Below, in pieces: positions 22,300-35,682 of a stretch of 64,000 bases of DNA (its first letter is position 1; the number at the start of each line of letters is the position of its first letter). The position numbers and the translations under genes were made by a program. The notes beneath the pieces were generated by a model. That model saw only the letters and a program-made list of their open reading frames with translations, searched no databases and had not been told where the DNA came from. The DNA lies in NCBI RefSeq assembly GCF_000499845.2, contig NC_023753.2, forward strand, positions 24,166,942-24,230,941, written 5' to 3'. This stretch comes from Phaseolus vulgaris (lineage: Eukaryota > Streptophyta > Magnoliopsida > Fabales > Fabaceae).

Positions 22300-23557
22300 A
22301 TGGCGAGAATGGAAGTTCTGAGCGCGTACCGCGCGCTTCTGAAAGCGACTCGGAAAACATTTTCCGGCGACACTGTTATGCTGAAGGAATCGGCGGTAGA
22401 GTTAAGGAAGAAGTTTGAGGAGAACAGGAACGTGAGCTCCGAGGCAGAGATTCAGAAGCTTCTCGAAGAAGCTGCTGAGGCTTCCGATTTTATCACCAAC
22501 ATGATCGTCCAGGCACAACTCAACACCGATGCCGGAAGTTACGGTATGCTCTCGCCACGTTTCTTCATTTCTTTGGCTTTTCTTTTTCATTCCTCAATCA
22601 TAAACTTCGTATTGTGCTCTGCGTTTTCTCACGGAAATATATCTATTAGTTATGCTTCAGAGACTCGCATTTCAGTCATTGGAGCTTGCGTTAAGACGTT
22701 ATAACGATAATGTCCCTTTTCAGTTTATTTATTTAGAAAACTTGGTTTCTGTTCATTGTTTAGTTGAGGATATCATGCTACTAATGACTTGTCGATGACC
22801 CTATCCTGCTCCTTTTTCCTCTTGTTTTGGATTTGGACCATGTTTGTACAAACGTGTCTGTGAGCATTTATAGAAAAGAAAATGAGAATATAAAATTAAT
22901 TGAATTTTATAGAATCTCTTTTCGTTTAACTTCTCAATAAGCGAAAGCTCGAAAGTTGATTTTAACTTACGGTGAAGTTCAATGCATTTGTCTTTTTTAT
23001 GTTGAAGTTTCTTCAAAATGGATCCTACCTTGAGTTTGTGGCATGCTAATAACTTTGGAATTGCTGATCAATTGGAGAAAGTCATTTCCAATTATGACAT
23101 TCATTTTTGGGATAGGTTTCCACTGCTACGTTCTACATTTTCCATAGCAATGAAAAATTGCTTTTCATTGCCTACATAAGTCTTGAATTCTGTTAGTGGT
23201 GTTTGGAAGAGCATCTTATGTGTTCACGCAATAACTGAATATATGTTATTTGAGGCCGATGGTTATCTCGTCTGGATATTCCAAACATGGTCATTGCAGG
23301 CAGGCATTTAAAATGTATAAACGTATTATGCCTGTCTGTCTGCTTAATAAGAGTATTTCTTGGCTTTGCTTTTCATCATTTTTGTTTGTAGCTTTGGAGG
23401 AGCTACGAACTTTATTCGATAAAATCCGTATATGAGTACACTAAGTTCTCTTGTCATTTTTTTCAAACTTATTGCCGCAGTGGTGAAGCCGGGTAAAGAG
23501 CATGCTGGAGCAACACTTGAACTCCCCTCCGAAGAAATTATTAGGAAATCAGGATAA
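22300..23557 (+). CDS. MZM1: Mitochondrial zinc maintenance protein 1 (LYR-motif, LYRM7-type)
   Basis: Two exons, 22300-22543 and 23481-23557, encode 106 residues. The intron begins GTATGC and ends GCCGCAG, and its phase (one base carried over) rebuilds a valine codon. The N-terminus has the LYR-family pattern ([15 protein letters not shown], residues 7-21), followed by charged helices with [13 protein letters not shown] and [19 protein letters not shown]. Exon 2 supplies the conserved end [20 protein letters not shown]. Mzm1/LYRM7 proteins work in the mitochondrial matrix, where they stabilise the Rieske iron-sulfur protein before its insertion into complex III. The length matches the family. 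An in-frame read-through of the intron would give a false longer ORF. Identification rests on both conserved ends. Confidence 0.92.
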
Positions 23558-23880
23558 AGACAAGAGAGAAGAGGTTAGAACATAGTGTTCCCGCTTCTAG
23601 TTTTTTTATATAGGATCAATAAATAGTATTGCCAGTAATTTTATGGAAGTGCTTGAAATTTTCTGCTTAGATTCCTTTTAGTGATTGTAGTGTTCTATTT
23701 TTTGCTCCTAATCCTTTGTTTCCTTTCAAATCTATCTGGCAGAGTGGACAAATCTGACTGGTAAAAGCATATGATACCATACCCTTCATTTGTCGTATGA
23801 TTACATAATTTATCCAAATTGTTTGTTGGCCTTTTCAATTTCTCGGTAGCATAATTTCAAATTGATTGATGAAATTGCAG
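23558..23880. other. Probable 3' UTR and downstream DNA of MZM1
   Basis: No coding signal; T-rich sequence consistent with a 3' UTR and downstream intergenic DNA. Confidence 0.4.
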
Positions 23881-23885
23881 TCCAT

Positions 23886-24303
23886 ATGTTAGAACTTAGC
23901 TTAGTCAAGTTCAGCGGAGAGCGTCTACTACACAACCAGAGAACGGTAATAGAAAACCCCACAAACATAGACAATACAAGATAAACAATTAAGAGGAAGA
24001 AGAAGAAACAATTACACTAAAAAATGAGCGCGGTTCAATTGAAATGTTAACGAACTTCTATCTATGTCCACTAGAGAATTCACTAAACTCAGATTACAAC
24101 TTCATAATTTCTCTCACACAACAAACTCTCACTCAAGTACAACTAACTCGAAGGTTAGCTTCTATGATGATACAAGAGTCCTATTTATACAGCAGTACGT
24201 TGTAAACTAATACACGTGAAAATAGACTTTCATTGTGTTTTGTTTTACACGCCACATGCTACCATAAGATGGACTTGTGCTCACAGCACAGAAAGCTTTA
24301 ACA
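23886..24303 (-). mobile_element. Probable solo LTR
   Basis: Bounded by TGTTA at 23886 and TAACA at about 24303, the inverted termini usual in copia LTRs. On the minus strand CTGTATAAATAGG (about 24183-24196) is a well-formed TATA box about 110 bp from the LTR start, as expected of an LTR promoter. No coding region adjoins it. The flanking 5-mers (CCATA, TTTCA) do not match, so the insertion is old or the ends are slightly misplaced. Confidence 0.45.
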
Positions 24304-25978
24304 TTTCATAAACTCACTCAATACTGTAGTGCGTGTGAAGCAAGAGATCAAGCCCATTGGAGAGATTGGGATTTCGGTCAAAAAAGGATCAAGGCCATTG
24401 GAGTTGATTAATAGAGTATTTTGGAAGGAATTCAAGTTGCTTATTATTGATGAACCTAGTATTTTACTTTAAATTACAAAAACTAAACCTAGTTAAACCC
24501 TGCGTGTGTACCTGTGTTCTAATAGTTGGCTTTTTAATTCAAGTCACACAAATAATAATCAATATACTGTTCCCATTATTTTAAAATTTGTAGAAAAAGG
24601 AAAGCATAAAATAGGCCCCGTGCAATTAAGGCTGGATTTTCTGTTACTCAAGTCTTTTTCTTCTTCTCATGACTTCCTTTTCATTAGCATTTTAGCTATC
24701 GGGAAGAAGTTAAATTTACCAACTAGACGTTATGTACAAGTAATGGCAATATGACACTGTTGGTAGGTTTTATTTTTTAATACAAGGAAGGACAAGAACA
24801 TAGTACTTCAAATAATTGATGGCTATGACTTATAAGTACCGCCTTTTTCATAGGTTTTCGTTAGCATGTTGGTGAAATTGATTCTTATAAATGTCTGCTA
24901 TTTTTTTGTTCTTACCAGAAAAACTGTTTTTGAGTCAAACACTTTTGTGATCTTTTTCAATTTCTTTAAGTTCAAGTCGTGCTATTGCTTGTAAAAAATG
25001 GATTGAACAAAACTTCGAAGAAAAATCCCATTTGCAAATTATGATCTAATGTTATAGTCAATAACTGAATAAGCATAAGAATAATTATGATTCTTGTAAT
25101 TGAGAGTGAGTTGAAATGAGACTTTCTAATGTGGTTGTTACTCAAATTATCTTTTTGTCAATTATGTGATATATCTTATCATATTACCTTATAGTCAAGT
25201 ACTATATTCGATAGTCAAGTTAGATTTTATTTGTTAGTTATGTGATTAATATGTCAATAATAACTTATTTATATAGTGTTCGAGTTAAAAGATCTAATTT
25301 GAGTATCTTGAATGTGAATAAAAGTTTTTCAAGTTCAAAATCCAAGTAGTACGTAAATTAACAACACGGACAATGATGAAAAAGTTTTGAATTACTTTAA
25401 AAATCTTAGCGTGATGCTACTTCTAAGTATGTTGACGAGGACTAAAGAGTTTTTTAATAGGATTTTGTGTAGTTGTGTTACTCGAGCTCGGAAAAACTTA
25501 GTGCAATGCTATCTAGGAGTATATATAACCTTTTCATCATTCAATGGTACATAACTTTTTTAGCTCGGAAAATGTTATGTAACTTTTTCGGCCACTAAAT
25601 AATATACAACCTTGTGAAGGCTTTTCTGTGCAATTTTATGTTTTTTATTTATTTATTTATAACATCGTATTATAGCTGTTATGACCAGACGAACTATAAT
25701 ATTTCTGACCTTAAACTGTACATTATTCACACTTCAGTTTCATAATCCATTATATTATTTAAGAATGAATTATCAATTACGCAATGAATTTTGCAGTACT
25801 GTTATTTTTTCAATTTAGGGTGAAAATAATAATGTGGGATTTTCATTTTGTTCTCTTTTTCTTGTTTTTATCTCTACCAACCTGAACTGTCTCGGCTACT
25901 AATTAAATGATATTTTTTTTATAAAAAATCATAGTAAATATAAAATAAGATATTATCAAGAATTTAATATTAAAAATG

Positions 25979-26009
<31 letters not shown>

Positions 26010-26519
26010 GTCAAATATTAAGGAAGAAATTTATATAAATGTTAAGTAATTACAGAAAAATAAACAGCTATACCTAATTGAATTTTTTATGACAACTACA
26101 ATATTTAATTATTTTGTAAATGTTAGAGGAAAGATACTTTGAATATTTGAGTGCATTTGGTGGTATGGAACGTGATAAACTTTTGAAAAAATGATAAGAA
26201 AATGTGTAACAAAGGGATAATTTTTCAAATGAAACAAAACTAAAACTGAAAACCAAATAGAAGATAAGTTTTCTGGAGTACTTAATAAATAAAATTTATG
26301 TAATTGAACACTTGAAATTGAAAGTTGGACATTTCTGAAAAAAAAAAACCATATAAAAATATTTAAAAAATAAAAATAATTAAATTATTATATAAATAAT
26401 TTAATTTAATGAAATTGATGTTCACATTTTTTAAAATACAATGCATTATTTAAACGAAAATATAAAAAAAAATGTCTAATTAAGATTATGATAAAATGTA
26501 TCTTAACTAGAAGAGTCTT
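24304..26519. other. Gene-free AT-rich DNA with a (TA)n microsatellite
   Basis: A (TA) run lies at about 25979-26004. Short reading frames are low-complexity and unsupported. No coding block or element ends recognised. Confidence 0.45.
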
Positions 26520-26589
26520 CTTTGGACAAGTACAATGGAACCACTGACTTTGATGAACATGGGACATCTATGTGATGTAGGTTAGCCTG

Positions 26590-26940
26590 TACACCTATGA
26601 TGATGCGATCCTATGCTAAGTCTTTCTGACCTCCCTTGAAGGACTTGCCTTGAGTTGGTTTGTGCAGTTATCACCCCAGTCGGTGGATTGCTTTGAAATG
26701 CTTATTGCAAAATTCGGAACACAATTCACAAAAAGTCATCCCAACCACCTGACGTCAATTGCCAAAGTAAACATCTGGCAGGAAAAGGTTGAATCCATGT
26801 GCGCCTTCACAGAGCGTTTTGGAGAATTAACACTTAATATCAGGAATCTCAGCCCTAAAGTGACCATGCATCACATGGTTATCACTCTACGACCAGGACA
26901 TTCTATTAAAGTTTGTGCAAAAAGATAGCAACAAACTTGG
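26590..26940 (+). pseudogene. Gag core of third gypsy relic
   Basis: An in-frame block at 26650-26928 encodes LSWFVQLSPQSVDCFEMLIA, QEKVESMCAFTERFGELTLN and ends after TLRPGH. This is the retrotrans_gag layout (W-F motif followed by a helical bundle). The upstream part is in another frame. Confidence 0.7.
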
Positions 26941-28486
26941 ATGAGTTGTGGCAACAAGTGGCTAAGTTTATGCAACTTGAAGAATTAAGGGACTTCTACA
27001 ACCAGATGAGAGCAAAAACCATGATCGAGGAGAGATCGCATGAAAGAATGGATTATCACCCCTGCTAAGAAAATTGAGAGAGTCGTTGCGGAGATCGAGA
27101 TTTACTCACTACACACCATTGAACGCGAACAGAGCCAAGATATTGCGAAGAAGCTTCGAATGTTAAATTGATACTTACTCCCTAATTGGTCTCTACACCA
27201 CCAAACGTTTACCAAACGAAGCAATATCGCTACCAATCGAAATCACAGATGCAACACTGAAGAATGCTTAGCTTTAAAAAACAAGATAGAATAGCTAGTG
27301 CAAGTTGGACACTTACGTCATTTTGTGTTAAAGATTGGAGAAAAGGGCTTGAGGATGACCACAGACGAGAGAAGAGAACCATGAAGAGATGTGTCAGCAC
27401 GTGATCATGAGGAGGCAAGGAGGAGTCGTGAGACAAACCTTCGAGGTGTTATTAACACAATACCTGGTTGGTTTACCGGAGGAGGGACCTTGGCCTCGGC
27501 AAGAAAGAGAAACCTTCACACATTGTACAATTTGTTCACGTTGTCACAGGGAGGTCGCGAATCATGCTAGTTATAACTTTCACTAACAACAACTTCCTAG
27601 CAGTTAACCTCAATCAGGACGACCTTATGGTCATTACCATTAAGTTAACTAACTTTGTAGTGATGAAGACTTTAGTTGACCAAGAGAGCTAAGTAGATAT
27701 CTTTCATTTCTCAAACTTGGAATATCAAAGGACGAGATAAAGTCATATGATGAGCAAAATTGTCGATTTCTCAGGAAAGCGTGTGGATACCAGTGGGTAT
27801 ATAGATTTATACACGAAGATTGGAGAGGGGAGTCGAAAGTGCAGTATGATCAAAGTCAAGTACTTGATAGTAGATGCCAATGTGTCTTATAACATCCTCC
27901 TAAAGAGACCTTCCTTAACCACATTCAACATCATAGTGTTTATTTCGCACTTGGCGATGAAGTTCCGTCAAAACTCAGGGAGATTGCAACCATCCATGTG
28001 GATCAACAAACAAAAAGAGAATGTTACTTAGCGAGTTTGAAGATAACTTCTCTAATGATATAGAGGCCACCCCGTGCATAGGGAGAAAGGAACATGGTAG
28101 CTACGGTGGACTTAGATCCACGAATAAGCAAGGACGAGAGGATGGAACCACGAGAAGAGAAAAGTATGTGGCAAATGGGTGATGAACAACATAATACTAG
28201 ACTATGGGGAAATTTAACCGAAGAGCAAGTTCGAGCGTTGACAGTTGTACTCACGCAAAATCGAGATCTTTTTGCATGGACAGTAATTAACATGTCGAGG
28301 ATTAACCCGTGTGCAATTTCGCAAAATTTGTCGATATATAGAGAAACACGACCTTTGTCTCAGAAAAAACAACTAGGTGAAGAAAGGAGGATCGCAACAT
28401 ATAGGAAACACAAAATCTTCTGAAAGCCGAATTCATTCAAAAAGTTTGATACACAACATGGTGCATCAGTAGAAAAGAAATGGGCA

Positions 28487-28870
28487 ATGGTGATGTGTAC
28501 AGATTATATGGACCTCAACAAGGCCTACCTCACATTGTCGAGTATAAACCAACTTGTTGACGACAAGATGCTGAGCTTTTTAGATGCTTATTCAGGATAT
28601 AACCAGATTGTGATTTATCATCCCAACAAGGAGAAAATTGCTTTTATCACTAAAATGACCAGTTATTGTTATGCAGTCATGCCTTTCGACTTGAAAAGCA
28701 CGAGTGTCACGTAGCAAATACTCATGGATAAAATCTTTAGTGAAAAGATAGGCAAAAATATGGAGGTGTATACCGATGATAGGGTGGTGAAGTCGACGAT
28801 GATGCATCTGATCTCACTTAGATCTTTCCTCATATTAGACAATACAATATGTCCTTGAACCCGAGAAGTG
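28487..28870 (+). pseudogene. Reverse transcriptase core of third gypsy relic
   Basis: Open from 28487 to 28714, then broken by a stop. Palm motifs DLNKAY, LDAYSGYNQI and MPFDLKST are readable; YTDDRVV stands in place of the usual YxDD(I/M)(L/V)V motif and is shifted in frame. Confidence 0.75.
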
Positions 28871-30700
28871 CGTTTTTTGTGTCAAAGGAGGAAAAATCTT
28901 GGGGTTTAAGCTTACACACAGAGGAATTAGGACAAGCCCTAACAAATGTCAGGCTTTGTAGAGCTTAAGGAGCCTCCAAAATATTAAATAGGTGTAAAGG
29001 TTAGTCAGAAGCTCATTTCAATTTCATGGTTCCTCCCAACGCTCTTCGAAACACGAAACTTATTTTGAAACTAATGAAGAAGGGGAAATTGTTCAAGAGG
29101 AACAACAAGTGTGAATAGTCATTTGTTGCGTTGAATTCTTTCCTTTCCAGTCCATTGATACTCACTAAACTGACCCTGAGAAAATAGTTAATTTTGTACT
29201 TTGCCATCTCAGAAGAAGTGGTATGTGTCGCCTTTATTCAGGAGATCTTGGAAAAGAAAGCAGTCTACTTTGTTAGTTGCGTATCACAAGACACGAAGAC
29301 GAGGTATAAACTAATTGAAAAAAAAATCCCTAGCATTAGTCCATGTGGCTAGGTGACTTCGACTGTATTTCAAAAGCCACCAAATTGTGGTTAGGATGAA
29401 TTGTTCGATATTCTCCAAAAACTAGAGTTTTTCGGGAGAATGGTTACATGGTCTATTTGAGTTTTCAGAATTTGGTCATTAGATACAAGCCGAGAGGACC
29501 AATCAAAGCATAATGTTTGACATATTTTGCATCTTAACTTCTAGATAAGACAACTTGAGCAGTCAATGTTTTGATGTTGTACATGGATGGATCCTCCAAC
29601 TAGAAGGGGAGCGGAGCCAGGATTTTGATGGAATGACTAGATAACTTGAAAGTTGAGCAGACTCTATGCTTTGATTTCAAGATGTTGAATAACTAGGTTG
29701 AGTACAAGGTGTTAATCGAGGGCTTAATGTCAGCAAAAGACATTGGGGCAACTAGAATCTTACTCGCAATTAACAGTAGGCCATATGAATGGCCAATTTC
29801 AAGTAAAAGACCCCATCTTCTTGGAATACTATCACTGATTGGCTTATATCTTTGCCAGCTTCGGAGATGCAAAGGTAGAGCACATACTGTGAGATAAGAA
29901 TTCTTGAGCCGACGAACTGCCAAAACTAGCAAGCGCTAAGGGGAAGTGTCACCACAAAACCATCATACATCAGATGGTGACAAAACAAACAATAGGGGAT
30001 GACGAGTGTATGAGCATAAACACAACCAATGGATACTAAATGTAGCCGATTAAAGCATACATTTTAGATCAAGACACGAAAAAGACATCCAGAGAAAGGG
30101 TTTGCAAAGAAGGCAATGTGGTTCACGATCACAGGGAACGACCTTTACAAGATAAGAGATTTGATACCACTTTTAAAATGTGTGAGAAAGGAGTAAGTCG
30201 AGTACATCATTAACTAACTCTACAATGGCATATGTGGTCTCCACTTTGGATATAGAACAATGGTTTCCTGAATCCTTAAGGTCGGATACTACTGATCGAC
30301 GCTCTAAGAAGATTGTGCACTCTTTGTCAGGAGGAGATACTTAAGATGTGAATAACATGGCAATTTAAAACACCTACTACCTTACTAGTTGCAAGTTATC
30401 AGTGCACCCTAGCCATTTGTGTTATGGGGTATGAACATTGTAGCCCTTTCCCACCTAGTCGAGGACAAAATAAGTTTTTGTTAGTTGTCGTTGACTATTT
30501 CACCAAATGGATAAAAGTCGAATCACTCATCAAAATCTGAGTCCTGCAGGTACAAATTTTTTCCTAGAAAAACATAATATGTTAATTTGACATACCTCAC
30601 ACAATCATCATTAACAATGGAAAGCAGTTCCCAAGAAGAAACTTGTCAACTCATACATCGACTTAGGAATTAATTACACCATCAATTCGTCAAGATCACG

Positions 30701-32330
30701 AGTTTTTTATACGTTTTTTTCTTACATATAACTTTAATATGTTTAAAATAAGTAAAAAAAAAATTATTTTTTATGTTTAAAATTAAAAACAAATATTTGT
30801 AATTTATAGTAAGTATTTAAAAATAATAATTGATAGTTTCAAGTAATACAAATTAATGATTTAATATAATTTTAAAATGTGATATTTCAAAACAAATTCT
30901 TAAACTTTATAAAAATAAATTATATATTTTTATTTTTTAAATAAATATTAAAGATTAAAAATAATTATATGAAATTTACAATATTATAAGAATGAAAAAA
31001 TATAAACCAAATTCAAACTGTCCTTTATTTTTTCATTCTTATTTCCATCTTTTAATAGAGATAATAAATTTATATTTTGGAGGTTTCTTTACTTGGATGA
31101 GTCAAAGTCAAACCCATGTTAAACTTCATAGTTGCATCCTACAATTACGGATCACATTTCACATTTCATTTCTAAAGAACCCTCCAAAGTGTTGGGTTAG
31201 GGCTTAGTACGAGATTCAGATGAGTTTCTTTTGCCTTTCCTCTATTTGAATATTTAAGGCTAATTGTAGAATTTTTTAATTTCATTTAATTAAGATTCAA
31301 CTTAGTTTATTAACCCATAATATAGTAATTCTAATGTTATATGTGTCAATTTTTTAAATTTAAAATTGTATAATCACAATTGAGATATATTTTATGATAT
31401 TTATTTATTTATTTATTTTAAATAATAACACACAATAACTAGTTTCTTTTAGGAAAACTAGTTCCATTTGTAGTAAAGTTTTAGAATCTAATTTTACTAA
31501 AATGGTATTTGAAGATAAAGGTTTTATTTGAGTTTATATTTTAAAAAAATATTTTTTTTTAGATTTCAAGTTTTAAAATATATTCATCGGTGCATAAAAG
31601 AATAAACAGATAATTTAAAAATAAATATTTAATAGGTAATGGAGCGATAATGAGAGGCATTATTTTTAGACATGAGAAATAATTAGTGTTTTATGTTATT
31701 TAAAATTTAAATGTATGAAAGTTTTTGTGGAGTTAAGTGATGAAGATTGTTAATGAAGCATATTCCTGAAAAAGTGTATGAAAAGGAGTTTAAATAAAAC
31801 GTGGGAGTGGTAGCATCACCAGATACCACCTTTCCCGGATCATACCATCAAACACATAAATGGACCACCTCGTCTTATTTATTACCAAGCTTCACTTCAT
31901 TATTAATAATGCCTCCTAATATTTTTTATATTTTAATCCTAGTAAACATTTCATTTATTTTATAATTTAGATTTCACCATGATACACTTAATTAAGTTTT
32001 TATTTTTTTACAAATTTAAGATATTTTTAATTGAATTTATATTTATTTTATTTAGTTTGATTGAGTACTTAAATTTTTATATATTTTTAGTTAGATCTGT
32101 TCAAATTTTCTCTTAATTGATGAAGTAATTGTCATTTTACTTATTTGTTTTCATATATTCAAATATATGAAGTTATGTGGTTAATATAAAATAGTTAATG
32201 TAAATAACAAATAATTTGTATTTTTTATTAAAAATACATAGTTATTTATAGTTTATCTTAATAAAAAATTATTGAGTTTATTAGGTTATCTGCTATCGAG
32301 TCACTGTCGAATCACCCATTATATATAGTC
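30701..32330. other. Gene-free AT-rich DNA
   Basis: Dominated by A/T runs and TTTAATTT-type words. No gene, terminal repeats or tandem repeats recognised. Confidence 0.45.
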
Positions 32331-32334
32331 TCAC

Positions 32335-32475
32335 ACAAGTTTGATAGTTTCAATGTGAGAGAAATGTGTTGAATATCCCACATAAGCTAGAGATAAAGAC
32401 ATCTCATCTCACAATATATAAGTAGATGCAAATCTCACATTATAAAATGATTTGATAAGGTTAAAATTCTTGTTA
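32335..32475 (+). repeat. Dispersed legume repeat, copy 1
   Basis: Reads CCCACATAAGCTAGAGATAA, then AATATATAAGTAGATGCAAA and ends near GATAAGGTT. I recognise this arrangement from many legume intergenic and intronic sequences, but cannot assign a class. A diverged copy lies on the minus strand in intron 6 of the hydrolase gene (50640-50790). Confidence 0.5.
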
Positions 32476-33582
32476 TTTAACATATTTTTAATAAAAATAA
32501 TAATATTTACTTATCATAATAAAACATCACCACACTTGAAGACAAAGTAAACAAGATGATGAACTAAAGAAAATATAAAAATGAAGAAATTAATAAATAA
32601 AAAAATTAAAAAAAAATTAATAAAGAGTCCTTAAAAATGAAGCTATATTTATTGAATATTTGTTTGTTAGTTGCGATTCCGTGCAATGATGGAACAGGGT
32701 GGCGTAGGAAGAGTACAAAAAAAGTCGCACTTTTTGAGCACCAAATTCACATTCTGGTGTTAATATGAAATGCAGGTCAACAACAAACAATAACATGAAC
32801 TTTGCTTAGGAACCATCTTTATCATGCAATCAGTGTAATCAAACTACCTTATTTTCTCCCACCATTCCCAATACCTTTGCTTCAAGTTAAATAATATTAT
32901 TTTATCAAAATATATAATTAGGATAAATTATACACTCTTTCTATCAACACAATTATTTACAAAATATTCTATTATGAACGAGTGAAATTAAAAGAAATAG
33001 TATTAATATATGTGTAATTGCAAGACTAGTAAATTTAGTCAAATACACATTTTAAGATCCAAAACTTAAGATAAATATTTAATTTAATCACTCTTACATG
33101 GCATATATTTTTTAGGTCTTTACCATTTTTATTTATTTTAATTTTGGATGAACTTATTTTAATATATGGTTTAAAATTAATAAAATAAACTATTTCCACC
33201 ATACTTCCTCCTTGAAAATGTGTTAAATATCCAAAACGAGAAACTCGAATACACAATTATATTAAGAGCAAACTTTATAATATTAGTAATTTTAAATCTT
33301 AAGAATTTTTAAAAGACTAGAAAAAAATGTTTTTAGTATTTATGCATTTATTCAAATGCGATTGTCATTTCATAGGGGTTTAACTCTTAAATATATGTGA
33401 ATTTAATTTTTTATTAGAACATGATCAATTCTGTAAAAAAATAATGACTGCATTTATTTATTTTTATTCAAGGACCAGATTTACTAAAGATAACTATTTC
33501 ACATAAAATTTATAATACTTATATGTTTTTGTCCACTGTTGACACTTTTATTAATTAATTATTAATTTAAATATGTTGATAT
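32476..33582. other. Gene-free AT-rich DNA
   Basis: Nothing supported beyond low-complexity A/T-rich sequence. Confidence 0.4.
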
Positions 33583-33934
33583 ACTATTGTAATTTGTTTT
33601 CACAAAAAGTTGCAATAATAACTAAATTAGATATCATTTGAGAAACTAAAAAAAAATGATTTCTAAATTAGTTTCTATTATTGTTACATAATTTATAAAT
33701 TGGTATCTAATTAACTACTAAGGTTTTAATTACCAATAATTTAGATCCTACCTTTGGTAGCAAAAACTTTGATTTCTAATTATATAACAATTTAGAGACC
33801 ATTTAACAATAATATAAATTAATTTAGAAACAACAAGTTTATTTAGTCCCTAAAATGGTCTCTAATTTAGTCACTATAGCAACTAATTATTTTGTCTCTA
33901 ACATTTGTTTCCATTTCATGATTTTCTAGTAGTG
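33583..33934. mobile_element. CACTA-type foldback element, copy A
   Basis: Most of its length is an imperfect inverted repeat (TTTCTAAATTAGTTTCTATT on one arm mirrored on the other). The right terminus is TAGTAGTG followed by TAT. The left terminus has lost the first C (ACTATTG at 33583) but is preceded by TAT, giving a 3-bp duplication. The interior closely resembles the copy at 39983-40364. Confidence 0.6.
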
Positions 33935-33953
33935 TATGTAAAAGTATATATAA

Positions 33954-34299
33954 CACTAAAAAAATATTAAATAAAAATTATTTTTTAAAAATAATAATTA
34001 ATTATTATATTAATTAAATTAAATATTATTTTAAAAAAACTAAACAAATTATTAATATCTAAAATAATTTTTATTATTAATAAATAATTTTTAAATTTAT
34101 ATTTAATTAGTTACCAACAAATTAGATTTTAAAGTTGATATATAAAATGTTCAAACTAATTAGATACTAATTTAAAAATTATTTATTAATAATAAAAATT
34201 ACTTTAAATATCAATAATTTTTTTAATTTTTAAAATAATATCTAATTTAATTATTTTTTATATCTAAAATTAATTTGTATTTCATAATTTTTAAAAGTG
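33954..34299. mobile_element. CACTA-type foldback element, copy B
   Basis: Termini CACTAAAAAAAT and ATTTTTAAAAGTG, with long mirrored arms. A 3-bp target duplication TAA lies at 33951-33953 and 34300-34302. Only 19 bp separate it from copy A. Confidence 0.65.
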
Positions 34300-34950
34300 T
34301 AAGTTATATTTATCACATTTTTATATTTGTTATATATTATATTGTTATTGTTTTGATCTTTTATTAACTTAACTATCTGAGAAAAAAAATTGTAGGTAAA
34401 TTTTCATCCAGTGTTCAAATATTACCTACTAAGACTTATTCTAAAGGAGTCCACAACTCAATAAAAATGTTGTACCCTTTTAAATAGTTCATTCAAATAC
34501 TTCACATTTCGATAAGAGCCTAATACTAACTCTAAGAACCTTTTTTTTTTTTTAGAAAGGGTGATTTTAAAAAGATAAATGTCAAAAATATAAGTTATGT
34601 TTAAGAATATAAATTAGAATTTTTAAATCTCAAAATCTCTCTAAAGTCTTTCCTTTATGCTATCTCTATCTTCTTTAATTTTTTGAAGTCGATTATTATC
34701 ATTTTTTTAGTATATCTAATTAGTCTGAGGGTGACTTCATTTAAACCAATCCTATCTAATGAGAATGACTTTGATTTTGGACTAAGTTTCTTATTTACTC
34801 TAGATTTTGTCTACTTTTTTTTCTATTTAGTTTTCTTCATGAATAAGTATAAGAGGATTTCACATGTTGATCCATTAAGAATGTTTTCTCTAGTACTTTA
34901 TTTGGTTAGGTGGTGTAACTTGGAGTTTCTAAAGATTTAAAACATTGTAA

Positions 34951-35288
34951 TACTAAAATATCATTAAATAAAAAATAATTAATTGATATATTAACTAAAT
35001 TAGATATGGTTAGATACTTAAAAAAAATTATTAATATTTAAATTAGTTTTTATTATTGATAAATGATTTTTAAATTTATATATAATTAACTATCAATTAT
35101 TTAGATTCTAAAGTTGATAGATAAAATCTTGATAACTAATTAGATATTTAGAAATTATTTATCAATAATAGAAACTAATTTAGATATTAATAATTTTTTT
35201 AGTCTTTACAATAATATCTAATTTAGTCAATATAATAATTAATTATTTTTTATCTCTAAATTTATTTTTATTTAATGATTTTTTTGTG
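34951..35288. mobile_element. CACTA-type foldback element, copy C
   Basis: Mirrored arms sharing ATCATTAAATAAAA at both ends. Left end TACTAAAA (first C mutated), right end TTTTTGTG. Interior words match copy B (TTAGATTCTAAAGTTGATA). Target duplication not clear. Confidence 0.55.
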
Positions 35289-35640
35289 TTTATAATTTTA
35301 CTTTCGGTTGGAGTTCTTGTTGCTCGGTGAGCAAACAACAACCAAGTAAAGAAACTTAAATTGTACTAAAAAAATTGTTTGAAATTTCGTATAGTGATTT
35401 AAACTTTTACGATGTTAGATAACAAATTATTGATTTTCGAGTTTGAATTCCAATTATGGGACTTTGTTGTTTTTTGTTGAATTTAAGTGTTGATAAACTA
35501 TATTTTTTTATTTAAACATAAAATTGTGAGTTCAATTGCAATAATAAGTGTAGTTGGGTGTTTAAAACATGTTAGAATGAATATGGATAGTTGAATGAGA
35601 CTTTAAAAATTGATAGAAAAATTGCATAATCTTGTTATCA

Positions 35641-35682
<42 letters not shown>

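Larger units (their letters stand above)
26540..30700 (+). mobile_element. Heavily decayed Ty3/gypsy relic (Tat/Athila-like)
   Basis: Third gypsy relic, plus strand, about 4.1 kb, with no recognisable LTRs. Gag at 26570-27160 includes LTSLEGLALSWFVQLSPQSV and AFTERFGELTLNIRNLSP. Protease-like sequence is at 27440-28010 (KVKYLIVDANVSYNILLKRP). The RT (28190-28860) contains VMCTDYMDLNKAYLTLSSIN, LSFLDAYSGYNQI, VMPFDLKSTSVT and a decayed catalytic segment VYTDDRVVKS. RNase H (29140-29720) and integrase-like sequence (30400-30680, with WGMNIVALSHLVEDK) follow in pieces. The RT style with DLNKAY and a protease-to-RT gap resembles Tat/Ogre-type elements; this placement is tentative. Frames break every 100-300 bases. 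Confidence 0.8.

Noticed and set aside
25979..26004. (TA)n tracts here and at 35.65, 40.5, 54.4 and 55.65 kb as possible regulatory or origin sequences
   Set aside because: Ordinary microsatellites common in AT-rich plant DNA; not reported as functional.
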